Assembly: GCA_030765065.1 (NCBI GenBank)
Contig: CM060988.1
Span: 200,258,565 to 200,322,564, forward strand
Length of the DNA: 64,000 nt
Direction: 5' to 3'
DNA from: Deroplatys truncata
Taxonomy: Eukaryota > Arthropoda > Insecta > Mantodea > Mantidae
The translations under genes and the position numbers were made by a program. Positions 46,631 to 57,965 of the stretch are shown one piece after another. The notes beneath the pieces were generated by a model. It saw only the letters and a list, made by a program, of their open reading frames with translations. It ran no database searches and was not told the origin of the DNA. Numbering within the stretch: position 1 is the stretch's first letter; the number at the start of each line of letters is the position of its first letter.

Positions 46631-47027
46631 CTGCAACATAATAATTTCCATGTACATCAAGCTGTTTATAAAGCTTCAACAAAGTGGTGTAATTGTTTTC
46701 CATATAACTGGGGGACGAATATGTGAGAAGACTGCATGGATTATAAATAAAATACAAACTAGGTATGCAACTTTTTCAAATAGGTAGATCAGAATAACCA
46801 GACGCACACTATGGAACATGTAAATTACAACAAAATTCACTCTTCTTCAGATAAATTACTGAAAGAAATGTTTTATTGAACATGTTTTATTTCAGTGAAT
46901 TCAAATTTCTTCTATAAATTTTACTTATTTCCAAAATCCTTATTCCCAGACAAGACATTGGTTCTGTTATGTGTGATTTAATTTGTGAGATAAAAAGGTG
47001 CAACACTCAAATTATAACTTTCCATTA
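46631..47027 (-). other. gene 2 intron 1, exon-2-proximal part
   Basis: Homologous to gene 1 intron 1 (see exon 2 entry); no other feature. Confidence 0.6.
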
Positions 47028-47570
47028 TACAAGGCATATGTTTAAAGTAAGTGCTGTTTTAATATTTTGAAACTCCAGCGCTGCAGTCACAATTTTGTAC
47101 ATGTGCAATCACTTTGTGTTTTCCTGTTGTTCAAGCATTTTGAAAAGTTCAAAACAATCGAACAACCAGCCAAAGGTGAAACCAAATCAATGATTTAATT
47201 TTTTTAATGCAACAAATGCTACGCCAGCAAACATTCGCTGCCAACTGTGTAAGGTTTATGGGGAAACAATAATATGTGACATGCCCAGCCACACACAGCC
47301 TAACTTAAGATCTGATCATAGCATTTGGTTGGGATCAATTCGACCACCTCCCAACAGTCCAGATTTGGCACCAAGTAATTTTCATCTGAAGAAATTCCTT
47401 GGTGAAAAAAATTTCAATGATGATGATGATGATGATGATGTGTTGCAGTGACTATGTGGAGAAATAGTGTAAGATGTAATGTAATGAATAATAATAAAAT
47501 ATTTGGAAAATAATGTTCTGTTATTTTTTTTAAAAAATTATCAGTACCTACTTTAAAAACACGCCTTGTA
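47028..47570 (+). mobile_element. internally deleted mariner element
   Basis: Inverted ends TACAAGGCATATGTTTAAAG and TACAAGGCGTGTTTTTAAAG (read inward from 47570) flank a remnant with the mariner catalytic end: FGWDQFDHPPNSPDLAPSNF, where the last catalytic Asp position is S/N-like, then KKFLGEKNFN and a (GAT)7 run at about 47417-47439. The front half of the transposase is deleted. It is inserted in gene 2 intron 1. Confidence 0.8.
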
Positions 47571-47934
47571 ATCACAAACATGAATGGAATAATCAGAAGT
47601 AGTTGAACCCCATTTCTGGATCAGAAAGACTTTCTTTTGCTATTTTATAACATATCATAGCCGAAAACCAGTAGTTAATTTCTGCAGGATTTTATAAGAA
47701 TTGTAATGCACTAATAATCTAAAGTATAAAAAATATTGCTAAACTGCCATTGCATTTAAAGTACTTAATTTGCAAATTATTTAATTGGATTACAAACAAT
47801 ACATACAGATTTAAGATATTTATAATCTGTTTAGATTGTATAAGCATTTATCAATGAAGTATCTTTTCAATAGTAGTTTAAAAGTATTACCTTGTGCTAA
47901 TTTAATATATAAAGGAAGTTTATTGTAATCATAA
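47571..47934 (-). other. gene 2 intron 1, middle part
   Basis: Aligns in reverse with gene 1 at about 7600-7760 (ATTATTAGTGCATTACAATT, AATCCTGCAG, TCTTTCTGATCCAGAA). Confidence 0.6.
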
Positions 47935-48440
47935 TACCTGTAGCATATGCTTCTTTATTGCTTTATACTCTCTGTGGTAGTTATTCGTTCCCCTGGTGTT
48001 ATACTCCTTCCTTCCCTTATTCTGGTAAACAGCTAGCACCTCCTTAATGATGATAGCACATTCTTCTCTAATTTCTGACTTTCTCCTCCATCTTCTAATT
48101 CCCATGCTATGGAAATTCCTCTCCACACAATCCAGCCATCTTAATCTTGGTCTTCCTCTATCTCTTCTCCCTTCAGGTTTGCCTTCAAAGATCTTTTTAA
48201 CAGATCTACCTCATCCATCCTAATCACATGTCCAAACCTTTCAATTCTTTTGGCTTTAAGCAGTATTACTGTATTAGATTTTTTTTATGTAGCATATTTT
48301 TTAGTTCCATATTTGTGCACATTCTCACCCCTCTTTATCTTTTATTGGTCCATAAATTTTCCTCAATATTTTCCTTTACCGTCTTTTCAACTGCAATTCT
48401 ATACCGATAATCCTTATTTAAAGATGTAAATTCACTTTTT
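47935..48440 (-). mobile_element. LINE 3' end fragment
   Basis: The minus strand reads GRPRLRWLDCVE-type sequence, then ERNFHSMGIRRWRRKSEIRE (48126-47929), the C-terminal end found in many insect LINE ORF2 proteins. 5'-truncated and frame-broken. Confidence 0.6.
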
Positions 48441-48589
48441 GATTTCAATTTATTCATCCTTTCAATCATTCCATACAATGTACTTTGATACAGGATATGT
48501 CAAGTTAATAAACATATTTACAAATTATCATATTACTATACATAATTAACATCTATTATACAAGTATAAAGCTAATAAGCTACACAAAC

Positions 48590-49300
48590 AATATTTATTA
48601 AATTCTAAAAACTTGTTCACAGTGTAAAGGCATATTCCTGTAAGAAATGCTTCACTCTTGATTTAAATATATTGTACTTTTCGTTACTTTTACAGAAATC
48701 TATGCTAGAATGCTGAACTCCTTTTTTACGTATATTTGTTCTAGAGAAAATTAAATGTATGCTACTCATATTTCTAGTGAGATATGTATTTTATTGTTTG
48801 TTTGGAAATTATGACCATTCTTTTTTACAAATAGCGCTAATTCCAATATATACATCCCAATGGAAGTATACCTAGCTTTCGGAATAGTGGCCTACATGTA
48901 CATAATGTTTTCTTGCCACATATTGTTCAGAGGCTTGTTTCTGCTTAATAAATATTGTTTTGGCCTCTGGTGAATTACCCCAAAATACTATGCCGCATTT
49001 TATTATGGAATGAATGTGAGCAAAATAAGCTATTTTTACTACTGCAAGGCTAGCATTTTCAAGGCAAATATACTTCTACTTAATTTACTTGAAAGGTAGT
49101 TTATGTATGTTTTCCAATTCAGATTATCCTGTATCCATATGCCAAGGAAATCTGTTTCTGTCTTGTATGTTATTGTCGTATCGTCTACTTTTATTACCAG
49201 GTTATGTTCATTCTCTTTTTCATAATATAAAAATTACACAAACCGTTTTTTCACTGTTTAGCACTAGATTATTACTTTTTTATTAGTAAGATAACATTAA
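48590..49300 (-). mobile_element. LINE fragment, CR1/Jockey-like C-terminal RT region
   Basis: The minus strand has DFLGIWIQDNLNWKTYINYL, AYFAHIHSIIKCGIVFWGNS, EAKTIFIKQKQA and SRVKHFLQEYAF in that order, the hallmark end of CR1/Jockey-group reverse transcriptases. Stops are present. Confidence 0.65.
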
Positions 49301-49369
49301 ATACATACAATGATATCACTATTAATATCTGCTACTTTGTAAATGTTCCTTTTACTGATTTAACAGCTG

Positions 49370-49950
49370 TTTAGGTTAAAAATGCATCTTAAACTTTTTT
49401 TCTACAAAATTAGAATCCTACTTAAATTTAAGTTACTTGTAGCTCTCCGTATTTCAATACCATATGCAAGTGGGAGTGTATTAAGCCATAGTATACACAT
49501 TTTTAGTGTGCCACTTTCTAAATGAAATTAAAATTTTCTTAACAAATATATATTATCACTCAGTTTTTTACTGAGAATGTCTATATGGTTATTGTATGTT
49601 TGTCAATATAAATTCCCAAAACCTTTGTGTAACTTATTTGGTCAATTTTTGAATTACAGATACTTATTACTAAGTCATGCTCACTACTCTTATGTAGTCT
49701 ACATAAGTTAAATTTTGTTTTTTCAATATTCATATCTACAACTCAGATTTTTTTTTAGATACTTAAGTATGTCTGTTAATGATGTCTTTATTTTTCAGTT
49801 GTTTAATAGTTTCGTCTGCACAGATTAATGGGGAGTTATCAGCAATATGAAGTTAGTCATCTGTACACTGTGTATCATTTACGTAAAGCAAAAATAACAG
49901 GGGTCCCAATGCAGAACCCTGAAGAACTCCCATTATAACAAACTAGAGAT
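49370..49950 (-). mobile_element. second LINE fragment, CR1/Jockey-like
   Basis: Begins with GVLQGSALGPLLFLLYVND, then ADNSPLICADETI (decayed F-A-D-D box), and ends with LILQKKSLRCIFNLNS. It is a separate copy from 48590-49300 because the late RT motifs occur in both. Confidence 0.65.
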
Positions 49951-51006
49951 ATAGATTTTCCATGCAACAGGCACAATGCACACATCTTTAGCTCTTCATA
50001 ATACACAACTAAAAACACTATACAAATATTTATCTAAATTTAATGAAAAAGAAGTTTTCCTCTGGGTTCTATTTGCAGATTAGTTTATGCATTTACAGAA
50101 TTGTTTGGGAGTTAAGTGAACACCCTTGTATTTTGATATGTAAACTTTTCAAAAAATGAATATAAATCTATAATCCATATAAAAAGATGTTGTCGATTTT
50201 TAATCCTTGAACAAATTCTGTGCATACATAAGTACTTCCAGAAATTAACACAAAACATATGAAAACAGAACTGTATTTAAAATTACTTTTAACCAAATTT
50301 AGGCACTGCATATGTAATAAAATGCTAGAGATCTAGTGACAATGCTACAGTAAGGACCATGTACCAAGGTGCTCAATTGTGCAAAAATTCTCTGCCTTTC
50401 TTTTATAAGCATTTTCAAACAACTGCACACATGACAGACAAACCTGACAACTCTCTTTGCTTCAGAGAAGACTACTTATAAAACCTGTGGAGATTATGAA
50501 TGAAATGTTTTGAAATGATAGATTAAGCGACCCACAGCTGAGAGTTTCCCAACATATGTTTTCTCAAGATTACAGAAATACCTGAAAAAGACCTTAATCA
50601 GACTACACAAATACAGATTCTCCATATTACATAGCAAACCAACTACATTCATACCAAGAACGAGGTCCTGATTGTGTACTCTATCATATGTGCACAACAC
50701 TATCATGAGTTAACAGTACTGAGAGCAGTTTGCTTGACTTGACAGGTATCCCGAAATTGTCTCCAGCTCCCTTCTTTACACTAACCCAAGAATTAAGTTG
50801 ACAGTCTCCAATGGACCTGCCATCAGCCTCCTATTACTTGTAAAATTATGTAGTGCCTCAAAGTGTAAGTTATTTAAGTTTAAAATACAACATCCAGAAT
50901 ATTCTTTATAGGCAAAACAATAATTTTGTTCTCTACAGAATCACTGTTCCTTGAGTCAGACACAATAACTAAAAATGATATAGCTTAATTTATCAGCAAA
51001 ACTAAC
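49951..51006 (-). other. gene 2 intron 1, exon-1-proximal part
   Basis: Aligns in inverted orientation with gene 1 at 5838-7240: TGTGCAGTTGTTTGAAAATG, AAAGAAAGGCAGAGAATTT, AGCACCTTGGTAC, AAGGATTAAAAATC and TGGATTATAG segments. It lacks the SINE present in gene 1 at 6131-6372. Confidence 0.8.
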
Positions 51007-51354
51007 CTTAGTAACATCATCAACACATGGAGCTTCTGTAGAAGTTCTTTCCAGCCACCACAGTTCTTCTTTGATTTCTATCTTGGTGTCCAGTTTACAG
51101 TCTTCCTTGTTGTATTCATTAACTTTCATTATGGGAATCACAGAAGAAAACTGCCTCTTGTTTTGTGGACAAAAGTCTGAATCAATACCCTCTTCATTCA
51201 TTTCTGTTTTGGTTTCCATTTCACAGATTTTGTGGCATATAGTAGCATCATTATTCAACTTGATTGTAACATCTTTTGGAAAACTTTCTCTTTCGGTCTG
51301 TGAATTAACTTCTGAGAACGGAACCTCTTCTTTGATTTCTATTTTAATATCCAT
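51007..51354 (-). CDS. ZNF gene 2, coding exon 1 (acidic IKEE-repeat domain)
   Basis: ATG at 51354 (MDIKIEIKEEVPFSE), downstream of acceptor TTCTTTCCCACAG, so the exon probably begins at 51404. It encodes 116 residues in three modules (at about residues 1, 46 and 88); gene 1 has four. The donor used by gene 1 (AAA|GTAAGG) reads AAA|TTAAGC here (50988) and cannot splice. An upstream AAG|GTTAGT at 51006 is intact, keeps phase 0, and is present in gene 1 too. With this donor, exons 1, 2 and 3 give a continuous 543-residue protein. If the donor is not used, the exon reads through to a stop at about 50956 after SYIIFSYCV. Confidence 0.75.
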
Positions 51355-51493
51355 TTTACAACTGCTACACTTGACAGTAGTGTTCTGAAATTTCAGTACC
51401 AAATCTGTGGGAAAGAAACATATCATTAAATATCTATAATTTCAACTAATGGGAAAGGAAGCAAGCAAATGTAAAGCACCCAGATATGTATTA

Positions 51494-52782
51494 TATGAGG
51501 GCAGATCGAAAAGTAATACACAATAGTTTTTTTCTGCCTTGGTATTGCAGCTGGAATGTTGCAATTTCACACAGATATAGTTTGAAGTTTTCACTACAGA
51601 GGGTAGTTTCATGTGCAGCTCTAGTGAGAGAAGCATGATGGAGCGCATGTTACTGTCATCCACGTGTGAAGAGCAGAGAGGTGTGGTTCGATATATGTCG
51701 GCCAAAGGGATAAACCGAGTGAGATTCACAGCGACATGCGTGGCGTGTATGGGGATGATAGCATGGACTGTAGCAATGTCTCCAGGTGGTATGCATTCTT
51801 CCTAGAGGACCGTGTGAACCTTAGTGATTCGCCACACTCCAGAAGGCCAGTAACAGCTGTAACCCCACAGAATGTCAAGAGGCATTAAGGCGGCAATTTT
51901 GAACGACCAGTGTGAGCAACTGTGAACCTTATTGCAACATTTCCTATGGTGTAGTGTATGATATTCTTCATGACATGTTGAAATTTCGTAAAGTTAGTGC
52001 TCGCTGGGTGCCTAAGAACCTGACAAACAACCACAAGGGCCAGTGAATGATGACAAGCTTGGATCACCTAACACGGTACACTGCAGAAGGGCATGACTTT
52101 CTGAAAGAATCGTCACTGGTGATGAGACGTGGGCATACCACTACACGCCCAAAACTAAGCAGTCAAGTATGGAGTGAAAACATGCTGGTTCCCCAGTGAA
52201 GAAACAATTAAAAGGGCTCAATCTGCTAGGAAAGTGCTTGTGACAAAGTTCTGGGATATGCATGGTGTTGTATTGGTAGACTTTGCTGAATGCTGCAGCC
52301 TACATGAAAACTTTGGTGAAGTTGTGTCGTGCCCTTCGTGACAAATGCCACAACATGAATGCTACAATGTCAAAATTCTTCATGACAATGCTTGCCCCAT
52401 GTTGCTGCTGCTGTTCATCAGAAAATCACCAAATTTGGTTGGGAGGTGCTCTAGCACCCACCGTACAGTCTGGACCTTGCACTGTCAGACTTTCATCTGT
52501 TTGGTCCCATGAAGAAATTCCTGGCCAGCCAACGCTTTGTGTCAGATGCAGAAGTGAAATCAGCAATCTGCAGATTGCTATACTCCAAGGAAACGGACTT
52601 CTGCGAACAGGACATATTGAAACTGGAATCACGATGGGAGAAATGTATTGGGAAACTTGGTAACTATGTCAAAAAGTAGGTAAAAGGTACAAGTTCCTTT
52701 GTGATTTTTGTTGCTGTTGTTTTAACTATTAAACTTTTTTGTAAAAATATTATTGTGTGTTACTTTTTGATCTACCCACGTA
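51494..52782 (+). mobile_element. mariner transposon, both ends present, dead ORF
   Basis: Inverted ends TATGAGGGCAGATCGAAAAG... and TACGTGGGTAGATCAAAAAG (read inward), each starting with TA, enclose 1289 bases, the normal mariner size. Transposase pieces in several frames include KGINRVRFTAT-type N-terminal sequence, NLSDSPHSRRPVTAVTP, a TGDETWAYHY-like first Asp block at about 52110, a VKILHDNACP block at about 52370 and LSDFHLFGPMKKFLA-like sequence at about 52490. It has many stops and shifts. It is inserted just upstream of gene 2 exon 1, in the inverted duplication. Confidence 0.9.
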
Positions 52783-53394
52783 CTACAAGGAAGTAAAGCA
52801 GTGAAAATGCACAGATTGCAGAAGAAGAAATAAAACATTTACTGGGCAAATTTGTTTGAATGGCTGATTGCAAATGTTGTCAGATACAGCAATGTCTCAG
52901 AATACTGAAACTGTCAACAAAATGATGCACATGGCATGTGTTGCTTTCCAAGCACACAAATACAACTCTTGTCTTGTGCACTTCAAGACTTGCCTTAACA
53001 GCCGTTTTAGTTGGAACAAAAGCTGAGAGATCCAGTGTTGGTAAATGGCACACACAGCCTGCAATGGTGTTACAAAGGTATGTTAAAGAATGTCTGCAAG
53101 TATAGCCTCATCAGCTTAACTCAAGGCGTAAAAGCATAAGTTTGGTTGCTCAAATGGTCAGTCAATTGGCAGAAGGAGTAGAAGATCCATGGCTCAAGTC
53201 TTTTGGATGGAATTGAATTTTTTGAGTCTGATTCAAATTTCCAATATGACAGAGTTCTCAAATTTTATTCTGTGGGTTTTTCCCAAGATAGCTTGTTGAA
53301 AAGCCATTATTGAGGGAAGGAAAGTCTCTCCAAGTATTTCATTTGTTTAGACTCAGGTCTTTCATTACACATTCCACTTTGCAGAGAGTCGTCC
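52783..53394. other. unannotated
   Basis: Plus-strand pieces such as AEEEIKHLLGKF and VGTKAERSSVGKWH recall a decayed transposase but I cannot assign a family. A target-site duplication half (CACTTTGCAG) closes the region. Confidence 0.25.
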
Positions 53395-53683
53395 TCCGTG
53401 GTGTAGTGGTTACCATGCTAGCCTCTGGTTCCGAAGTTGCAAGCTCAAACCCGGCGGAGGGCAATGGATTTTTTTGGGCATAAAAATCCTTAGCCTGGCT
53501 TCCTTTGGAAGGGGATTAAAGCCGGTGGTCCCATGTCATAGATTTACAGCACATAAAAGAACCTCAAGCCTGATAAAGAGGCCTCTGAGTAAAATTACTG
53601 GTCTTTCTTGCCCAATATAGAATGGGATGCTAAGGACCACAGCAGTTAAAGGGCTTCCATAAATAAAACTAAATTTTTTTAAT
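53395..53683 (+). mobile_element. SINE family A copy, full length, perfect target-site duplication
   Basis: Flanked by CACTTTGCAG at 53385-53394 and 53684-53693. Complete head (GTCCTCCGTGGTGTAGTGG), body and tail. One of the least diverged copies in the window. Confidence 0.95.
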
Positions 53684-54519
53684 CACTTTGCAGGTATCAA
53701 AATCATAATTTCACAGTGTAAACAGGAAGGTTCAGGGAATGATATAACTATTACAGTAGAGCATTGATTATCTGAATACCGATCAACCAAAACATTGGTT
53801 AACCAAAATCATTTCAAAGTGTAAATTCAAACAGGCAAACTGTATCACAACTGGCTGACTGATTAAAGAATCTCCAAGATTTGAAGAATGCAACCGGGAA
53901 AATATTCAAGACTGGCTCTTTAGTATTGATGGATGATGAAATTATTGCCTGTGTCATCAACAACCAAAATCCTTGCATCCGCAACTATGCGGAAAAATGA
54001 TTGTCCAATAAGGAACCTTTTCGCTGCCTTGAGATAGCTATGAAGTGGCTATAACAGCAAGAAGGATGTGCTGCTGACCAATTGCTGTCTTTAAAATGTT
54101 TGTGAGATTTGGGGGGGGGGGAGTGTCTCAGCTCTGAAGCACCCTCCCCCCCAAAAAAACATAAATAAAAGAAGAATTTAACTTCTTTTAATGGCCATTT
54201 TGAAATTTTTGCAGTTTTGTGTTTAATATCAGTGTTTCTTTGTTTCCTACAGCACCTATAACGCCTGATACAATTTGTTTTCGCCAATGATTGGTTATTC
54301 AAAAACTCATTAACGAAATAGCCCCCATTCCCAATTGTTTTGGAAAATCAATGCTCGGCTGTATTGTTAGCACCAAACTTGATGTAAACACATGAGATTA
54401 ACTTAGTCCATGATACATGGGAAACCAAAGCACACCTATTATCTGTGGATTTTCAAGAAGTGTGTTAATCAAACATAATTCAAAACTTTTGATTAACATG
54501 AAATAGTAAATAATACGAA

Positions 54520-55149
54520 TCATAAAACTAAAGAAGGTTACAGCTTGCATTTAATTCTGTGCAGTGTCACTCACCCCTCTTCTGTATTCATAGGATAAAG
54601 ATGAGCAGTCAATAGGATGATAAACATAGCTGCTTCTACAATATGAAACTGTGAAGCATGCTAAACATAAGCCATTAAAAGCCGCAAGAAACTAAATGTG
54701 TTGCACATTTTAACAAACAAATGTAGGGGAATCCAACTGTAATTGTGAACAACATTTTTAAACTAAATGCACATTATTTCAGTGTTTCTGAGTGAAACAT
54801 TGCACGAGGCGTAAAGAATACTGCAAACACCAAGTCAGAAAAGAAACAGACAGAAGTCATCACAGTTAGAAAAAGCAGATGAGTTTACCGAGTTTCTCAT
54901 AAGAAAATTCATTAATTTTTCTTGAATAACAACTGCCAATGTTAGACAAATCTTAATTTCTGTTCAATAACGATCCTATGTTGTCTTCTTTTAAGCAATC
55001 CACCTTTCCTAAATTATTGCTAGGAATTGTTTTAGGTTTGTCAAGTAGAATGAAGTGAATAATTGGGAGAGAGGATATCGTGTGATAGAGGTACAGATTT
55101 TACACCACCTGCGATAGTGATGCAGCTAAACGAGTTTTATTTTAAAAAA
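54520..55149. other. unannotated
   Basis: No frame or repeat recognised. Confidence 0.3.
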
Positions 55150-55620
55150 AAATAGAGAGTTGAAGGTTGTTACACTACATCACTAAAATGTTCTTACTTG
55201 AACGTGTTTCGGGAGAATGGTTTGCTCCCATTGTCAGCATGTTTTCAACTGATTTTGCTGGTTATTGTCTGGGGAATGTGTGTGGTTAGCGGTGTTCTCT
55301 GTTGCTGGGCTGATGAACCTCCAAAGGCTGCTGGGTGGCAGTAGTTCAAAATTCATTAAGTGATTCCTGTGTTTGACGATATGTATTTTTTCCCAGATGT
55401 CCAATTCATTGCTGCTGTTGATCGGTTTTAAGAGTTTTATGTTAGGAGTGACTTCATGGTTTGAAGACTGGAAATGATGTGCTACTGCTGATTTATCCAT
55501 CTATTTTTGGTAAATGCATCTCATATGTTCTTTAAGTCTTATTTCAAGAATTCTTTTGGTTCTTCCTATGTATACCAGGTTACAGTCATTATAAACTATT
55601 TGATATATACCAGCTAAAAC
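55150..55620 (-). mobile_element. Penelope-like element, 3' end (family 1)
   Basis: Nearly identical to the end of the 43775 copy: SAVAHHFQSSNHEVTPNIKL, NELDIWEKIHIVKHRNHLMN, SLWRFISPATENTANHTHSP, and the same tail (GAGAGTTGAAGGTTGTTACA). It is truncated just inside the GIY-YIG domain. Confidence 0.85.
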
Positions 55621-56310
55621 AGTAGGTATATATTAAAATGTGTCAAAAACGTATATGTGTTTATTATGTTTATTCACTCAATAAAAGACCCATTCAGATG
55701 TGTCAGTGTCATGGGTATAGCGATTCCGGCTTGTTTTCACATACCGTATTCTGACCTTTTCGGGTATGCCAGTAACATGCTCGATACATCGAGATTCATT
55801 TTCTATACCGTATCAAAATAAGGAAGCATGTTGATTTTGTGATAAGAGGAAAACTACATCAACTTTGTACTTAGGAATAAGAGATTCTATTCATTAACAC
55901 CAAAGCACTTGGTATCTAAATTAACAAATATGTACCTACATGAATTTTACTTAGAACTTTCTCTAAGCACGTCGTATCACCGCATACTATAAGTAGTCAT
56001 TCTGCTGTCACTTCCCTATTTAATTCACTATCTAATCAACTGTTAATCTTAAAGGAAAATTGGTAAGAGTAGGTCTATTGGGCCAAGCTGTCTTTAAAGT
56101 CCTCACACATGCGCACAGGGTCAAAAACATGTCTACGATGTAGAAAACCATACACAAGATATCTTCCCACAGTTTTAGCTTTGTGAGGTTAATTCTGATA
56201 TTTATTGCCGTTTATTAGTAATTAATAACTTTCTTACCATGCACATTGTAATCGAGCTTTAGATGCTAACAGAATGCTTTAAAATATTCAGTTCCAATAA
56301 TTGCAAACAT
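55621..56310. other. spacer with dispersed block, copy 3
   Basis: 55890-56260 is the third copy of the block at 600-860. A minus-strand GGTAAG donor-like site after ATTACAATGTGCAT lies near 56241. 55690-55810 shares a TATCGAGCATGTTACTGG segment (in reverse) with about 1028-1046. Confidence 0.45.
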
Positions 56311-57547
56311 AAAATTTTTCAAGTCACCAAATACATGAATCTTGTGGCGCTGTGACATGATATACGGAAGCCAAAAAAAAAAAAACGAATGTTGCCGAAT
56401 TCTGTAGATTCGGAGGAGACCGGAATCATCGGTACTGAATAGACATGGGGCGATTCATGAACGAATCGTTCATATGAACGATTACAAGGAAAGAATCGCA
56501 TGAATCGTGGCAGTCTTAGGATGAATCGTGTTCAAAATGAATCCTAAGAATCAAGCATGAATCGTCGTTCAAAATGAATCGTAAGAATCGTGTATGAATC
56601 GTCGTTCAAAATGAATCGTAAGAATAGTGTATGAATCGTGCATGAATCGTCATTCAGAAAGAATCGTACATGAATCGTCGTTCAAAAAGAATCGTGATCA
56701 GGACATTCTCGATTCATTCTCGCTTGCGCTTTGGCTGCCAAGCCGAGCCCGGACGAATGTTGCCGAGTGAGTACGATGATGAGCAAGGATATTACCAAGC
56801 GGCAAGCATTGTGATGCTGTAACATGGTACACGAAAACAGCATAAAAAACACCACCGCATAAAAAAAAAGTATTGCCAGGTTCTGTCGATTCGTACTACA
56901 CCGGAATGATCCAAGCATTGAGTGAATTGCACAGGTCTAAAAAATCGCTAGAATTCATAATATGAATTGGTAGATCAACACGATTCTTTGAGATGCTGAT
57001 GTCATAACCTAGGAGTACCGAGTTCAGCCGAGAAAGATAAATTCTTAAAAATAAATTGTGTAAATAGCTGTAAAGCGCAGTAAAATGAATCGTAAGCATT
57101 GCCAATGGATGAACGTAGGCTGCAGCACGTGGTATAAACAATTGAAGTAATTTTCAGTACTCTACTAGGAGATTTGATACACAGTATTGCATGATTACAG
57201 TGTAGTAGATATTATAATATACAATACCAAAATATATGCAAAATGTAGGAAAAATAGAGAATTTTAGAATTCTTGGTTTGATTAACATTGTGATTATAAA
57301 ATATTAAATTGTTTAAAATTATATAATTGAAAAAAATTATATACCTACTATAATCTACATTAAAAGTATAGGAACATGCATCGATATAACTAAGCCAATT
57401 CTAATGCAATAATAGTACATCGAATATGCCGATGTAAAATTTACATAAAAATTATTATTCTCTGCACGCACGGTCACGTATTTATAAAAGTTATGGAGCT
57501 TATTGGCCCGCGCAACTGCGGTACTGGTGACGAATGATGATGATGAT

Positions 57548-57560
57548 GATAATAATAATG

Positions 57561-57645
<85 letters not shown>
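57548..57645. repeat. (AAT)n microsatellite
   Basis: About 30 AAT repeats preceded by GAT repeats. The outer element has a much shorter version (59037-59070) at the equivalent place. Confidence 0.97.
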
Positions 57646-57648
<3 letters not shown>

Positions 57649-57779
57649 GCTGACAAAAGTAAACTTCAGAGGGCGGAAACTATTTTTTACAAAGAACTTA
57701 AGGATGCACTAGATTAGATCTAATAATAAATGAAACATAAAATTATAGAACTGAATATTTATAAATTATAAGATAAAAT

Positions 57780-57965
57780 CGAAGAAAATTAATTTGATTG
57801 AAAAGATCATATGAACTTCACTACACGATTGAAGAAAGAATACCACTATTAATTAATAAGTACAAATCGTCAGGAAAAAGAGACATCGGACACCCCAGGA
57901 AAAGATGGGAGTAAAGAATGCGAAGGCAGGTGGAATGCCTAATCATCGAAATGAAGAAGAATATA
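57780..57965 (+). mobile_element. small LINE fragment inside hAT element
   Basis: ERIPLLINKYKSSGKRDIGH followed by PRKRWE resembles the LINE ORF2 C-terminal G-R-P-x-x-R-W motif. It is bracketed by AAT-rich microsatellite. Confidence 0.4.

Noticed and set aside
46476-46757. 93-codon minus frame as a separate small gene
   Set aside because: Only 41 bases of it align with a true exon and have splice sites; the rest is intron sequence that aligns with gene 1 intron 1.
4347-53683. tRNA genes at the A/B-box sequences
   Set aside because: All belong to SINE heads or the TIR element; stems do not pair fully and each is followed by SINE body sequence.
57474-57712. Frames of poly-Asn (+) and poly-Tyr (-), 60-69 codons
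   Set aside because: Pure translation of the (AAT)n microsatellite inside a hAT element; not genes.
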